DNA from: Thelonectria olida | Taxonomy: Eukaryota; Ascomycota; Sordariomycetes; Hypocreales; Nectriaceae | Assembly (NCBI GenBank): GCA_020736575.1 | Contig: JAGPYM010000011.1 | Span: 868,001-932,000, forward strand | Reading direction: 5' to 3' | DNA length: 64,000 nucleotides | Part shown: piece by piece, positions 31,743-43,124 of the stretch | How the letters are laid out: every line of letters starts with the position of its first letter | How positions within the stretch are numbered: the first letter of the stretch is position 1 | Position numbers and translations under genes: made by a program | Notes under the pieces: generated by a model | What the model saw: the letters and a program-made list of their open reading frames with translations, nothing else | Databases searched by the model: none | What the model was told of the DNA's origin: nothing

Positions 31743-32989
31743 CTCGTCACTGAATTATAAATAGTTCCGATGGAGAGGATTGGATGATAGAAAATCGACT
31801 GAGTTCAGTATCTAAATCATTTCCGAAGCGATATCGGGCCTATTATTACCTGTTCGCGTTTGCCCTACGGGTATCGGATGTCGGCTAGACGATATCAAAA
31901 CGGCAGCAAAGGTTGGCTTCAGGCTGCCGAGTCGGACCAATTTGTCACGGCACCGACCGAAGACTCATCTTGTTCCGCCAACGAGATCACAAGCTGAGGC
32001 GACCGGATTTGATACATTGATGCCTTATGCGGGCCAATCTCCATCGCGCCTTGCGTGGACTGCTGCCTTTTGCGACCCAGTGGCCATTTGACCCAGCCGA
32101 AGGAACGTGCCGGGCGGGAATGTAGAGGCCTATGAGATAAGACTCCAACGGGAAGCCACTCTGATGAGGTGAGTACGGGTCTGATTCTGTGTGTCGGCTG
32201 GAGGCTTTGGTCCGACTGCCCACTGCCACACTAACAGGTTTCCCAGCATCCCTTGCTTGAACATTCCCAAACTGATTGTTAATAATTTATTTAGAAGTAC
32301 TAAAATTTATTTTACTACTTAAAGGAGGTTACGAGAGAGAAAGCCAAATATTATTACAAGTAATTCTAACAAAACGTCTAAGATATGCGTGAGTAAGAAT
32401 GGACATAAGAGAACTGGAATCCCTTTATACATAGAACTAGTCTTCCGTGCCGAAACATGGGAAAACCTGTGGTGTCTGTGTGGCGCGTGGTCCATGGTGC
32501 TATTTCTCACCCATCTCTCCATATCAGGAGCTTCCAGTCTCACGGTTTACTAACGTTAGTTGCGGCAAAATTATCGAGAAGGCCTGGGAGATTAAATGGC
32601 GAAGACATCGGCAAAGTTAATAACTGGGTGTTGACGTCACAATCCAGGAATCTCAAGTCAGCATCCAGTTCCGAGTTCAGAGCTCAGTATCACTTGACTG
32701 GAGACTGTATTCCACCGTATTGTATTGCCAGTCCCACTATATTCACCGGAGTTTTAAGCTCAATTCTCAGTAAGCTTTGTCTTGGTCATTTAGTTCTTAG
32801 ACTTGAGCTCTATATCCAAGATGTTATCTACCTAGGTACGTAAATAATATTCTTCATGGTTGGACGAGGATCGTGGCCAACCCCTAGTCTAGGACATGAA
32901 ATGCATTCGTCGTTAAATACCTTGCCAAAGACAGACATATAATTCTTTTGTCTGGCCAGTACTGACTAAATCCACATCCTTATCTTCAG
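31743..32989. other. intergenic, no gene seen
   Basis: ORFs are short and overlapping. A small A+T-rich patch lies at about 32278-32345. A TTCAG acceptor-like site sits just before the sulfotransferase remnant, but I find no upstream exon with its nucleotide-binding motif. Confidence 0.5.
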
Positions 32990-32992
32990 CTC

Positions 32993-33479
32993 GCTCCTGT
33001 TGATATGGTGGGCTACCGGTCTGGCAAGGGAAAGCGATGGGGACGTGAAGAATTCGATAAGATCCTTGGCGGCTATGATGCCGTCGCCGATGTTCTGGCT
33101 ATTTGTTTTGTTGAGGAACTGGTTGCCGCGTACCCAGAAGCAAAGGTCATTGTCTCACAACGAGATGTAGACAGCTGGCTGCGGAGCATGGACTCGACCG
33201 CAGGTATTTCACGACCACTACGCGTTGGTAAAAAAGACAGTGCCTCCCGAGAGGATGCTCGAGTTCAGGGTCCAACACGGGTGGGAGCCCCTCTGCACGT
33301 TTCTAGGTGTTCCCGTGCCTAGAGCTGAATTTCCAAGACTCAACGATGCCAACCAGTTCGTCTTTGCACATAGCATGATGTGGTGGATAGGGCTCGCGAG
33401 GATGGCCGGTAAAATTTGCTTCGGACCGGCCCTTGTTGGTGTAGGCGTCTTCCTTGCGGCGAGGTATTACAGGGCTTGA
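32993..33479 (+). pseudogene. sulfotransferase-family remnant
   Basis: The first part (GKGKRWGREEFDKILGGYDA, FVEELVAAYPEAKVIVSQRD, VDSWLRSMDSTAG) and second part (FHDHYALVKKTVPPERMLEF, RVQHGWEPLCTFLGVPVPRA, FPRLNDANQFVFAH, then a C-terminal hydrophobic helix ending ARYYRA) match the fungal sulfotransferase family with a C-terminal membrane anchor. The two parts are in different frames and about 50 residues normally between them are absent, at about 33200. The N-terminal phosphosulfate-binding segment is also missing. It is therefore a relic, not a working gene. Confidence 0.7.
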
Positions 33480-35428
33480 GATTCGGTCTCTGTTTCGAAG
33501 ACGCTTGCCAACTTCTCTCATGAATAGATGACTGCGTGAGGAACGACCAATGCTTCAATTAATAAGATGAGCAATCTCTGGCCAAATATCTACAGAATTT
33601 ACGTCCCTCGTGTGTTCAAGATAACTGCCGCATATCCAACACCCACAACGGTGGTAGAGAACTATCCCTCCAATAGGTGGCCGGACCCCTTCGCACCTAG
33701 ATTTCATTGGTATGACGTCTGCAGGTCATGGGCCAACTCGTAGGGTACGATCATGATATTGGTTACGGACTGGTTGACACCAACGATGAGTACGCTAACT
33801 TGTGGCCCGATGGAGCAGATTGCAGATGCCATTGAGATAATTGTTATGAGATACGTAAATGATGATAAGACTGTAATAACGACACAGGTACGGACTCGAA
33901 TCACAGTTTGCGCAAAGTGAAGCACCCAGACGTTACTTGGATCCGCAGCGAGAAGAACGGCACTCCTATCGTGGCCTGGGAAGGCCAGACAGGGAGAATC
34001 AGATTTTGACGCGTTAAAAACTTTGGGAAGTACATGGAATCAGGGCAAACAAAATGGGGTTTCGATGACAGTTCCGCAACTCTAAGCTGGCTAGGTCTTT
34101 GCGTGAAGCGCCAGAAGAACGATATAAGTACTGCTAGGATGAAAAAAAACCCGAAGAAATTGGCTCAAAAGAAATGCTATAGTTGAGGGGCCCTGCTCGA
34201 CCAATGATATCACAGATACATGGGTGGCCTTAAAGAATAACAAGTTTACGTGACTCGGTAAGCTCCTCGCAAGTCCACTAACGCCTCTCTCAACTTAATC
34301 TCAAGCCCCCAGCTAAGAGGAGGTGCGTGTACTTGGGCAGCAGTTTACTAATAAATGGAATAGTTAGAATCTAGAAGAATGTACAAACCCGTTTGCGGAT
34401 GGCGTGAAACACCCATCATCTGCATCTCTGATCAGGTGCGAAGCTCCCTCTCAATAAGGAAACTCGGGGCCGCTGGCAAGCAGCCCCGCGATACTTGCAC
34501 TGACCGCTGGACGGTCAACCATTAATTCCCGAGTTGGAATGGGTCTTAGTAGCATTGGCCATTCGTCACAGTTGCGGAAGAATGGGGTTCTGACGTTTCG
34601 TGTCGTGCATGGGCATATTGTGTAGCATGGAAGAAGCTTGGGGCTGGACTTCTGTTTACTTCTATCTTGGGTGACGTAGTATTGCCCCTCACCTCCCACG
34701 TCACTTATCGGCAATAATATTCGTAATATATCAATCCTATCTGGAGAGTTATTCGTCTGGCAACCCGAGGGACATCCCTGATCCCTGACCCCATGGGGCC
34801 TTGAGTCCTTCACGGCAATGACTGCCGCATCATATGATCATAACTACGCGGATCTACCCGGCACTAGGGCCAGTATCTGACTCGGTTGTCAGTGATAAAT
34901 GTTTCCGCTACTATATCTAGTACACATTTGGGCTATCTGATCCATGGCTCGGAACACAAGTTCGAAATCACCCACCAGCGCTCTGCATACCCTGGGGTGC
35001 CAGGAGGAAGAGAAGCGCCCTTGGACATGCAGTTCCTACACCAGGTTCACTCTAATTGGGACAGGACATGGCACTCGACTCACAAAGGGCCACTTTAACT
35101 ACTTAGTCCACTGTTACATGTGCACTCCGCAGTTTCGTGCAGGATGTCTGCAGCCCCCTAGGAGGATACGACTCAAGGAGACTTCCATGTTCGACTCTTC
35201 GGCAATTGAAGATGCAACGATCTCGGGTCCTAGGCGGACTCCGGATTTCCGAGTACGTCTCCATGAAAGAGCAGAGTGACATCTTCGGAAGATGAGCGGA
35301 CTCCGGGATATCAATCTAGACTTGAACTCTCGATCCCCAGGTATAAAGAAACAAAGGCAATATCACCCTAAACCAGCTTGATCCTGCCGTTGAAGGACAG
35401 GTCCTACTTTGACTATTCGAAAGGCAAC
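33480..35428. other. long intergenic stretch, no gene recognised
   Basis: Several ORFs of 60-120 codons overlap on both strands without recognisable motifs. A TATAAA at 35342-35347 precedes the P450 start by about 85 nt and may be its TATA box. Confidence 0.45.
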
Positions 35429-37132
35429 ATGGATCTTGACAGGCTTCTGAGTCTCTCGCCAGCTACGGCAGTGTTATCAGCACTCGTGCTTTGGGTAAGC
35501 AAACCTACGGTCTCCGTCGAATTTGAATCAGACTCAATGAGTGGCTGACAATTCAGACTATTGCGTATATTATCGGGAAACCAATCTACAACATCTTCTT
35601 CCATCCTCTCCGCAAGTACCCTGGCCCCTTCTTGTGGCGTGCCAGTCACTTTCCCTACCAGTATTGGTACTTGACGGGCCGCTGCAACGACAAGATCCTC
35701 GATCTGCACAGAATATACGGCGATGTGGTTCGTGTTGGCCCAGGTCAGCTCTCGTTCCAGCACGCAGATGCCTGGAAAGAAATCATGGGCCATAAGAAGG
35801 GCGTTGATAATGAAGAAAACGGCAAGGACCCGACGTTCTACGCCAAGAACTGGGGTGACGTGGTGGCATCTGAGCGCCATGACCACGCCCGTATGCGTCG
35901 TGTGTTGAGCCACGGCTTCAGCGCGCAGAGCATGGAGGCCCAGCAGCCGCTGATCTCGAGTTACATTGATCTCCTTATACGCCGACTGCACGAGATGGCC
36001 ATCGCCGGCCAGCAACCCATCAACATGGTCGCCTGGTACAACTACACCACCTTCGACATCATCGGCGACTTGGCCTTTGGCGAGCCGTTTGACTGCCTGA
36101 ACTCCAGCACGATGCACCCGTGGGTTGAGATGGTGTTTGCGTCTGTCAAGCAACAGGCCATACTCACGTGCATCCGCCGCTTCATTCCTTGCATCGACGC
36201 CATCCTCAACGTGCTAAAGCCAAAGAGTCTGGTCGAGAAGATTGACTTGCATGATGCGCTTGTCAAGGCCAAAGTAGTGAAGAGACAAGCCCAGCCGCAG
36301 CCCCGTCCCGACTTCATGGCCTCCATGATGCGCCCAGACGCCCAGGGAAACCAGAGGATGTCTCAGCCGGAGATTGAGCAGAACTCCAGCACGCTTATCA
36401 TCGCTGGCTCGGAGACGACAGCCTCGGCTCTCTCGGCCGCGACCTATTACCTGTGCATGCATCCCGAGACACTGAAGAAGCTGGTCGCTGAAGTCCGCGG
36501 CTCGTTCTCAGCCCCGGAGGAGATTAACCTCATCAACGTCAACCGTCTCAAGTACATGCTAGCTGTCTTGGATGAGACAATGCGAATTTTTCCTCCCTTG
36601 GCCTCTGCCCTCCCCAGAGAGTGCAAGTCCAGTGGAGATGTTATAAACGGCCAATATGTAGCTGCGGGAGTAAGTTGCCGTGCATTCTGTCGTCCCTCTT
36701 CGAACAAGACTTACACACCAGCAATAGACTATCCTCGATATCTGGCAATGGGTCATCAATCGCAACCCCAACCACTTCACCCTCCCAGATTCCTTCATCC
36801 CAGAACGTTGGACTGGTACAGAACCGCGTTTCGCAAACGACCGAAAGGACGCCGTGCAGCCGTTTTCCCACGGGCCGCGTAACTGTCTCGGCAAGAAGTA
36901 GGTTTTCCGCGTTCCTTGTCACTTTCCCCCAAGTAAGAGCTCCAGGGGCTTACTTTGCGTGTGTGATAGTCTAGCGTATGCCGAGATGCGGCTCATCCTT
37001 GCGCGCGTCATCTGGAATTTCGATCTGGAGCTTGACGAGAAGAGCCGGAACTGGCCGCGTGATGCCCGCTTGTACACCCTGTGGGATAAGCCACCGCTGT
37101 ATGTGCACCTCCGGCCTCGTAAGATCGACTGA
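35429..37132 (+). CDS. cytochrome P450 monooxygenase
   Basis: Four exons, 35429-35494, 35557-36669, 36728-36897 and 36970-37132, encode 503 residues; introns are 62, 58 and 72 nt. Residues 1-40 form the ER membrane anchor ([18 protein letters not shown]). All P450 landmarks are present: YPGPFLW start of the catalytic domain, I-helix AGSETTA at about 305, ExxR (ETMR) at about 362, PERW, and heme loop [11 protein letters not shown] with the axial Cys at about 446. The profile resembles the isotrichodermin C-15 hydroxylase type of fungal secondary-metabolism P450s. It appears fully intact and is convergent with the methyltransferase relic 378 bp away. Substrate unknown. Confidence 0.92.
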
Positions 37133-37509
37133 GCGTGCCGCATGAAGTTGGTTGATTCGGTATGACAAATATCACTTTGAACATTGATGAACGAGAGAGG
37201 ACTGTCGTATCGTGAGGGCCAGGTCCAAAATCACATAGTCGGCAAGTGGAAGTGTTAGGCCATGAAATTAAAATATTCAAGGAAAGATGGATAAGGAGGA
37301 GATTGGAAGGCGGGTGAAAGGGCACTGTCAAAGATAGGTGGCGGCCCAAGATTATTCATTGCATTGGATTCCAGCTGATCAGTGTCTGGCATGTCACCAC
37401 CTCTTAACATGCTCGCGGATGAGGGACGCAGCTTCGCATTTCAACGAAGAAGAGCTCAATTTGACGGGATTGTGAAATAATCCGATTTGTGAGACGTAAC
37501 GACTACCAT
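37133..37509. other. convergent 3' region between P450 and methyltransferase relic
   Basis: No coding content recognised; expected to hold both terminators. Confidence 0.5.
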
Positions 37510-38949
37510 CTATTCTTTGACAATTACTTCGAGAATGCTCTGCAGAGCGCCTGGAACTGTATAGACTGCACGAATCTCACACCGCTCGTCCGCTTCCTTG
37601 ATCAAGGTATCCCACTCCTTTTCTGAGCGCTCCAGGGAGTTAAACTGCGTCAGCATTTGTAAATCAAGGACGGAATGCATTCGGCGGGCTGTTAAAGGGA
37701 GCAGAGGATTTCCTTGTTCGTCGAATGCCGGAGGAACCAAGTTCTCACAGAGCAGAATGCGACCACCCGGCTTAAGATTGTGAGTCAAATTCCTTACAAT
37801 CGAAATCGCGTCCTTGTTAGGCCAGTCGTGAAGAATCATCTTCAAGAAGTACACATCGGCTTCCAAGGGTTGTGGGGTGAAGAAGTCGTGCGCCTGGAAA
37901 GAGATGCGCGACACCAGGTCAGGTGGCAGACTACCTTGAAACTTGGCCTCATTTTGCGGCAGATCCTGCACGACGAGCTTCAATGCGGGATACTTCTTGG
38001 CAAGGATTACAGCATCATGGCCTGCTGAGCCTCCAACCTGGAGATTTTCAGTCAGCATTCTTCTCTGCCGTCCCGGTCGCAAAGACTCACATCGACTACT
38101 GTTGCCTCACCCAAGCTCTGCCAGTCGAATGTGGCCAGAATCTCCTCTGTCTTGAACACTGAATTCGCGGCGACGACCTCCATCGCTTCAGAATATCTCT
38201 TAACTTGGTATTCTTCTGGTTTTCCCTCAGGCGTTCTGTCAAGAAACTCCCAAAGAGAGCTCGGGCGGCCAATGTGGTCAAAATCAGAAATGGAAAAACC
38301 TGACTGCATGATTTCCTCGCTCGCCTTGTCCTTTCCAGCGCTGAACTTTTGGATGGATTGAGGAACCTAGACAGTTGCAGGACGGGTATCCTCCATATGG
38401 TGAGAAATACAGCTCTAAGACGCCGGATTCTTCGACAGAAAAGCCGTTGTTGATGTGTGGAACACCTTTCCTGCTCCAGGCGGCTTTTCTTCAAACAACC
38501 TCATAGTCATGGCATGGCGGAGGACTCGACGGACCAAGGACTCTGGAAGGGTAGTCTTGTCAGCAATGTCGCGGTAAGTGGCGAACCCGCCAATAGGAAC
38601 GGCGCCGAAATAGTTAAACTGGTTGAGAATATCGAGAGTCATCGCATCATGATTCCACTGGTGTCGGTCAGTGTTGGTATGCCCCTTGTCGCATGGAGGA
38701 TACTCACAAAGAATGGCTGTAAGAAACTGAACTCAGCTGGCCCAAGGGCCAAGTGATGCAAATCTGAGGTGGCCTCTATCAACTGAAATCGGAGGCGCAT
38801 CAACTTGGATCCCTGGGATAGTTCTCTAGGCCACCTTCGCCGAAAGAAGGAGCGGAATGTCCATTTTCCTCCAAGTATGCCGTGATAGATTTTGCAGCCT
38901 CGCAGATGGAGGCCGCCAGGCTATTAAGGGTTGGCTCCGATGAGGACAT
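37510..38949 (-). pseudogene. O-methyltransferase (COMT-type) relic
   Basis: From the minus ATG at 38949 the reading is MSSSEPTLNSLAASICEAAK to PRDP, where a 1-base loss (about 38805) shifts the frame into LMRLRFQLIEATSDLHHLAL. An intron then leads to MTLDILNQFNYFGAVPIGGF. In-frame TAG codons lie at 38415-38417 and 38367-38369. The catalytic part is otherwise well kept: VVDVGGSAGHDAVILAKKYP across a clean 53-nt intron (38038-38090), FLKMILHDWPNKDA with the catalytic-base His, and KPGGRILLCENLVPP. Three independent lesions make it a pseudogene unless introns are unusual. It would have been a SAM-dependent methyltransferase tailoring a phenolic or polyketide product. Confidence 0.8.
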
Positions 38950-39685
38950 TCTGGTTGGTTGGCTGAGAAGAGCAGCACTTGATTCTGGTAGTCAAGATTG
39001 ACGATGGCTCGACAAAAAGTGAGGAGTCGTTAGGACAGTGTTGGTGAGTGATGATACCTTCGCCTTGCAAATATGGGTCGATTTAACTAACAGGGGTGAT
39101 CAAATAGCTTCACTATGGTGAGCGGCGCTAGCACTAACATGCTGACCATTCAGTCCCTTTTACCTGTAATGACGAATGTGTAGTATGACTGAGTTTCATG
39201 CCAGCCACCCACGAGCTGCAGTCGTTTTCGCTAACTGAGCGACGAAAGTAGACTCCAAGCAGCATTTATAGCTCTACTATAGGCGGTAGATCAGTTGTAC
39301 TATGCGCTGTCTTGACGATTTTTATTATTGTTATTATTGTTAAAAAAGCCGATAATCTAGGCACACAATAGAGGTCGATACAGGCCAAACCCTAGCCTTG
39401 TATCTATCACAATAAGCTTCTCAATAGGGCTCACAGTTGGCTTGACGATTTTTATAAGCCTCTCTGACCATCATCCCGAGTAGTTCTTAGTTAACATCCT
39501 TTGACATCTTTTCAGGGGCATCTCATATCATGAGTGCCCCATGTCTTGAGTGATCACTGAATGTAGCTACAAGGATAGACTTTCTTTGTGATTCGCCAAA
39601 TGCAGAGGCATTGCTCTTTTGCTATGGATGTATTCGCGCAACTAAGAATTCCGATATGGACATGTAACTACCTACTCATTCCCTG
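38950..39685. other. intergenic with a short direct repeat
   Basis: No gene seen. CTTGACGATTTTTAT occurs at 39311-39325 and again at 39441-39455. A (TTATTG)-like stretch follows the first copy. Confidence 0.5.
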
Positions 39686-41995
39686 TTATACTAGATGAAC
39701 TTCCTGTACTCCGACTGAGTTCCAAAAAGCAACCCAGTTCGGCTGGCAAGTCCTCGTGACCAAAGCCACTCGCTCGAACGTCTTGCCAGAAACATGTCTC
39801 AAAACCATCATCTTCGTGTGCTTCTCTGGATCCAATGCTCGTGCTGCAAAAAGGGTGCTCGGGCCTGACTTGGAAGTCGGCCTTGGGAATCTCTGCATCA
39901 GAGCCAAGACGGGGTTTCTCCGCCTACCAAACTCCCTAGGAAACTCCTCGATGAATGCCGAAAACCTGCCGCTCTTGGGCTTTGTATCTTGCCCTTGCGA
40001 CTCATTTTCGTGGATTGGTTTTGAAGGCCCAAAGCCTGGGTTTGCCGCCGGAACAGCGTCTGCATAACCAGTCTGTGTCTGAGTGGTGTCCTCCATTGCT
40101 TCCTGACTGAGCCGTGGTGTGATTTCCTGAGCTGCTGGTTCGGTGTTTGGCAAAGGATTCTCACTGGTAGATGCTTTGGAGTCCACTAGAACATGAGCCT
40201 CGTCTTTAAAGGCAGTCTGAACGTCCTCGACGGTAGCTTTCGCTGTCGTTCCGTTGGTGGCCGCTGCCAGTGTATTGTCGTACTGTCCAAAATATAGCTG
40301 CCCTAATAACAGATAGAACAAACCGCCTTCGTCAGCCTCTGACCAAGTCTCATTACAGTCTACTTCGTAACTGTGAAGAAACAACTGGGCTGGGCCGCAT
40401 TTCCGCTGAAAATGAGCTCTGGGCACGACCTTTCCCTTGAGAATCACCGTCGCAAGCCCTGAAGGGAGAAAAGGCCGTAGCCCGTGGGAAGAGCCGCGGA
40501 CCCAGTCGACGAATCGGAATTGCCAATTCATCATGTATTCGACATGTTGGTAATCCGTTTTTGCTGACGTGGATGCCCAGGACCATGTTGGAGCTTGTGC
40601 CAGCCTTCGACAGCGATCGTCCTCGACGCCTCTGTACACGACTTCCCAGATCAACAAGTCTCGTGCGTGCTCTTTCCAGAAGCCATACATGAATTCGCCT
40701 TCCCAGAGAGGGTCTTGCGCAATGCTAAACAGTATCGCAGGTCGATCCTCACGCCTATATGCCTCGTTGCGCTGAATATCGCTCACAAGCATGCGCCATT
40801 GACGATGGAGGTGATCGACAGCCAATTTGTGATGCGTAAGCCACGCCAACCCAAACTTACCCTGATAATGGTGCTGGGTGAAGCTTTCGTTGATGGTAGT
40901 AGCCCAAGTAAGGGCCTTGGAAAGGCTGGTTTGCGGCTGGATGCAGTGAAATGTCATTTCGTTGTGAGCGGTGATTGTGAGTTGTCTGGGAGACACAAAA
41001 CACTCGGCTATTGTCCAAGACCTATCCATGTGAGAGCCATTGAAGCGGCACATGCCATTCCAAGCAGCGTTTGACTTCGTTGTGAACTTCAGCGTGATAT
41101 CGCCCCCTCCACCCTTAGTGATGTGCACGACGCAGGCGGGAACCGGCTTGTAGGGGCCTTTATTTCTGAGGAAGCTTTTGTCAACGCTGTCTATGTTTGC
41201 CGCTCTGATACAAACGGCTGCGTTTTTATGGATGCCGAGGAAATTGTTTCGTGTCTTTTCGCCGTCCGCGGCGTCATCCTGGAGCGTACACAGAACATCA
41301 ACCCAAAGAAATTTGATCTTGAGCCCCCGTGTAAGTTCAACTGCGTCTTGAAGAGCCTGTGGGAGCGACGCCACTTTGATCCATGGTCCCCCATCATTCT
41401 CGAATTTGGATTTCTTCATCATCTTGGTTGTTGCTTCCACTGTCTGCGCTCGACCCCCCCAACGGTAAGCCAACGTCGCATATACACCTTTCTCCTCGGG
41501 CGTGCTCTGGTGAATCCGGACGTATCCATCTCTTGCGCCAAGCTGCAAAATCCGATGGGGCAACGGCGAAGGCCCCGAGAGAAAATCGCCAAACTGTGCC
41601 CGACAGTTGGGGTGATTGTTTGAGCACGCCTCGAGCCAGTCCCTTGCCGCTTTTATCGATGCAGGGCTAGCGATGTCTGTGATGGGCCGGCGTAATGGTG
41701 TAATATCGGAGTGTGGATCGCCTTCATCTGCCCAAGAATGCAGTTGAATAAGGCCACCGTATTCCCAGGGAACTGTTCTGTCTTTGAGCGCGAGCGTGTT
41801 GAAGATGAATTTGCATAACGGGCAGCTCTCATGCTCCATGGCCCCAACGGCCTGGTGCTGAACTTGCTCCCATGGCCATGACTTGACCATGTTTCGACAG
41901 TCATCGCAGTATGGCGGGCATTCGATGGTTTGTTCATCCACTGTATAATGACCGGGGTCGCCGTCATTGCGAGGAAGTGGCTCGAGAGCACTCAT
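39686..41995 (-). CDS. divergent HET-domain protein, 769 residues
   Basis: A single intronless ORF starts MSALEPLPRNDGDPG. The N-terminal zone has paired cysteines (CPPYCDDC, SCPLCKF) as in many HET proteins. The HET core is recognisable but altered: YATLAYRWGG replaces YATLSHCWG, FLWVDVLCTLQDD replaces LWIDSLCIIQDD, and RSWTIAECFVSPRQL replaces RAWTLQERLLS. Downstream it keeps APTWSWAST. The C-terminal 150 residues are low-complexity and Thr/Glu/Pro-rich, then a basic segment and a final conserved-looking SGKTFERVALVTRTCQPN. HET proteins mediate incompatibility cell death; whether this diverged copy is active is uncertain. No stops or shifts are present over 2.3 kb, so it is under constraint or young. 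Confidence 0.82.
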   Translation of the reverse strand: MSALEPLPRNDGDPGHYTVDEQTIECPPYCDDCRNMVKSWPWEQVQHQAVGAMEHESCPLCKFIFNTLALKDRTVPWEYGGLIQLHSWADEGDPHSDITPLRRPITDIASPASIKAARDWLEACSNNHPNCRAQFGDFLSGPSPLPHRILQLGARDGYVRIHQSTPEEKGVYATLAYRWGGRAQTVEATTKMMKKSKFENDGGPWIKVASLPQALQDAVELTRGLKIKFLWVDVLCTLQDDAADGEKTRNNFLGIHKNAAVCIRAANIDSVDKSFLRNKGPYKPVPACVVHITKGGGGDITLKFTTKSNAAWNGMCRFNGSHMDRSWTIAECFVSPRQLTITAHNEMTFHCIQPQTSLSKALTWATTINESFTQHHYQGKFGLAWLTHHKLAVDHLHRQWRMLVSDIQRNEAYRREDRPAILFSIAQDPLWEGEFMYGFWKEHARDLLIWEVVYRGVEDDRCRRLAQAPTWSWASTSAKTDYQHVEYMMNWQFRFVDWVRGSSHGLRPFLPSGLATVILKGKVVPRAHFQRKCGPAQLFLHSYEVDCNETWSEADEGGLFYLLLGQLYFGQYDNTLAAATNGTTAKATVEDVQTAFKDEAHVLVDSKASTSENPLPNTEPAAQEITPRLSQEAMEDTTQTQTGYADAVPAANPGFGPSKPIHENESQGQDTKPKSGRFSAFIEEFPREFGRRRNPVLALMQRFPRPTSKSGPSTLFAARALDPEKHTKMMVLRHVSGKTFERVALVTRTCQPNWVAFWNSVGVQEVHLV

Positions 41996-42723
41996 TTTGG
42001 AGTAGAGCTTCTTGATGAGTCTTGAGCAAAATAGTGCTGGTGAAGACTATTTCAGGCAGGTGAAGTCTGAAGGAGCGAGCGAAGACAAAGACAAAAATCG
42101 CGGGGTGGCAGTAGCTGAGAGAAATGAAGAAATAATCGCTTCTCGACCTGCCACCTCAGCTCCAGCTGAAGTCGATTTCGCCCGGCATCGCGGTGATTGT
42201 GGCGAAGCATGCACGGTTGTTGCCCAACGCGCGTGACGCCTGGCACGCCAAGGCAGTCTCCTAGACTGTGAAGTCTTTCAAGGCCCAAGACACATTTGTT
42301 CTTATAGTGAGTGGTTGTGTTTTTGATATGGCATATTGGTGTGTCCCATGAAACTCGGATATTCTCTTCTTGTGTGCCATCCTCCAAAAATAGCGGCAAG
42401 GCAGATCCCTCAATCACTCAGCTTCTAGCTTAGCTCATGCACCATGTTCGATGTCTTAGTAGCGGAGGTAGGCATTCACCTCGCGGGTCCGATGGACCGG
42501 AACAGTCGGCTGGATGTCTCGGAATTCAGAAAGCCAATTTGAAGATGAATGCCATGACATTGGACCACAGCTTACTTCGCGCGCCACGTTAGACTTGAAT
42601 TATTCTCTAACCTTTCCCTCCTCATTATTGACCCTGTGAGAGTCGCGCTGTGACATGGGTGGGCGGGAGGCAGAATCCAGTCCCCTGTCATCAGCTCAAC
42701 GTTGGTCAGCACTAGATCCAAAC

Positions 42724-42950
42724 GGGAATTTGCTGATCATCTGAATCTCCTATAATTGGTCATCCCAGTCCCTTGATTTCAAGATAAATGCCGAGTTGCG
42801 ACGCCGTCGTGACTCAAGATGGGGATTACAGACGAGTGACGGCAGTCGAGGTTTTGCCATGTACTTATCAATCGGGAATTTGCTCCAAGAAACAAGATGT
42901 GCGAAATAGTAAGCAGTGTTGTATTAGATCTGACGAAATGGGAATTTGCT
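42724..42950 (+). promoter_or_regulatory. three direct repeats GGGAATTTGCT
   Basis: Exact copies lie at 42724-42734, 42874-42884 and 42940-42950, all on the plus strand within 400 bp of the reductase start codon. The spacing (150 and 66 bp) suggests an activator-binding element rather than a tandem repeat. Confidence 0.5.
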
Positions 42951-43020
42951 CAGAGCGTTGAAATCGATAACCATTGGCGAATTGAACTTGCTGAAAAGGC
43001 GGTTTGCCATCGAGCGCAGC

Positions 43021-43028
43021 TATAAAAG
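43021..43028 (+). promoter_or_regulatory. TATA box of the reductase gene
   Basis: TATAAAAG lies 97 nt upstream of the ATG at 43125, a normal distance for a fungal TATA promoter. Confidence 0.55.
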
Positions 43029-43124
43029 AAGCCTCGAGAACCGCTGCCTTCAAAGGTAAATTCGTGTAGTGCAGACATTCCTCCTATTGTTACAATCTTC
43101 CCTACTTTTCAATCAAATCCCATC

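Larger units (their letters stand above)
41996..43124. other. intergenic and promoter region
   Basis: No coding content recognised. It holds the HET gene promoter on the left and, on the right, three GGGAATTTGCT repeats and a TATA box upstream of the reductase gene. Confidence 0.5.

Noticed and set aside
34451..35279. Several ORFs of 70-120 codons on both strands
   Set aside because: None shows conserved motifs or plausible splice partners; the region looks intergenic.
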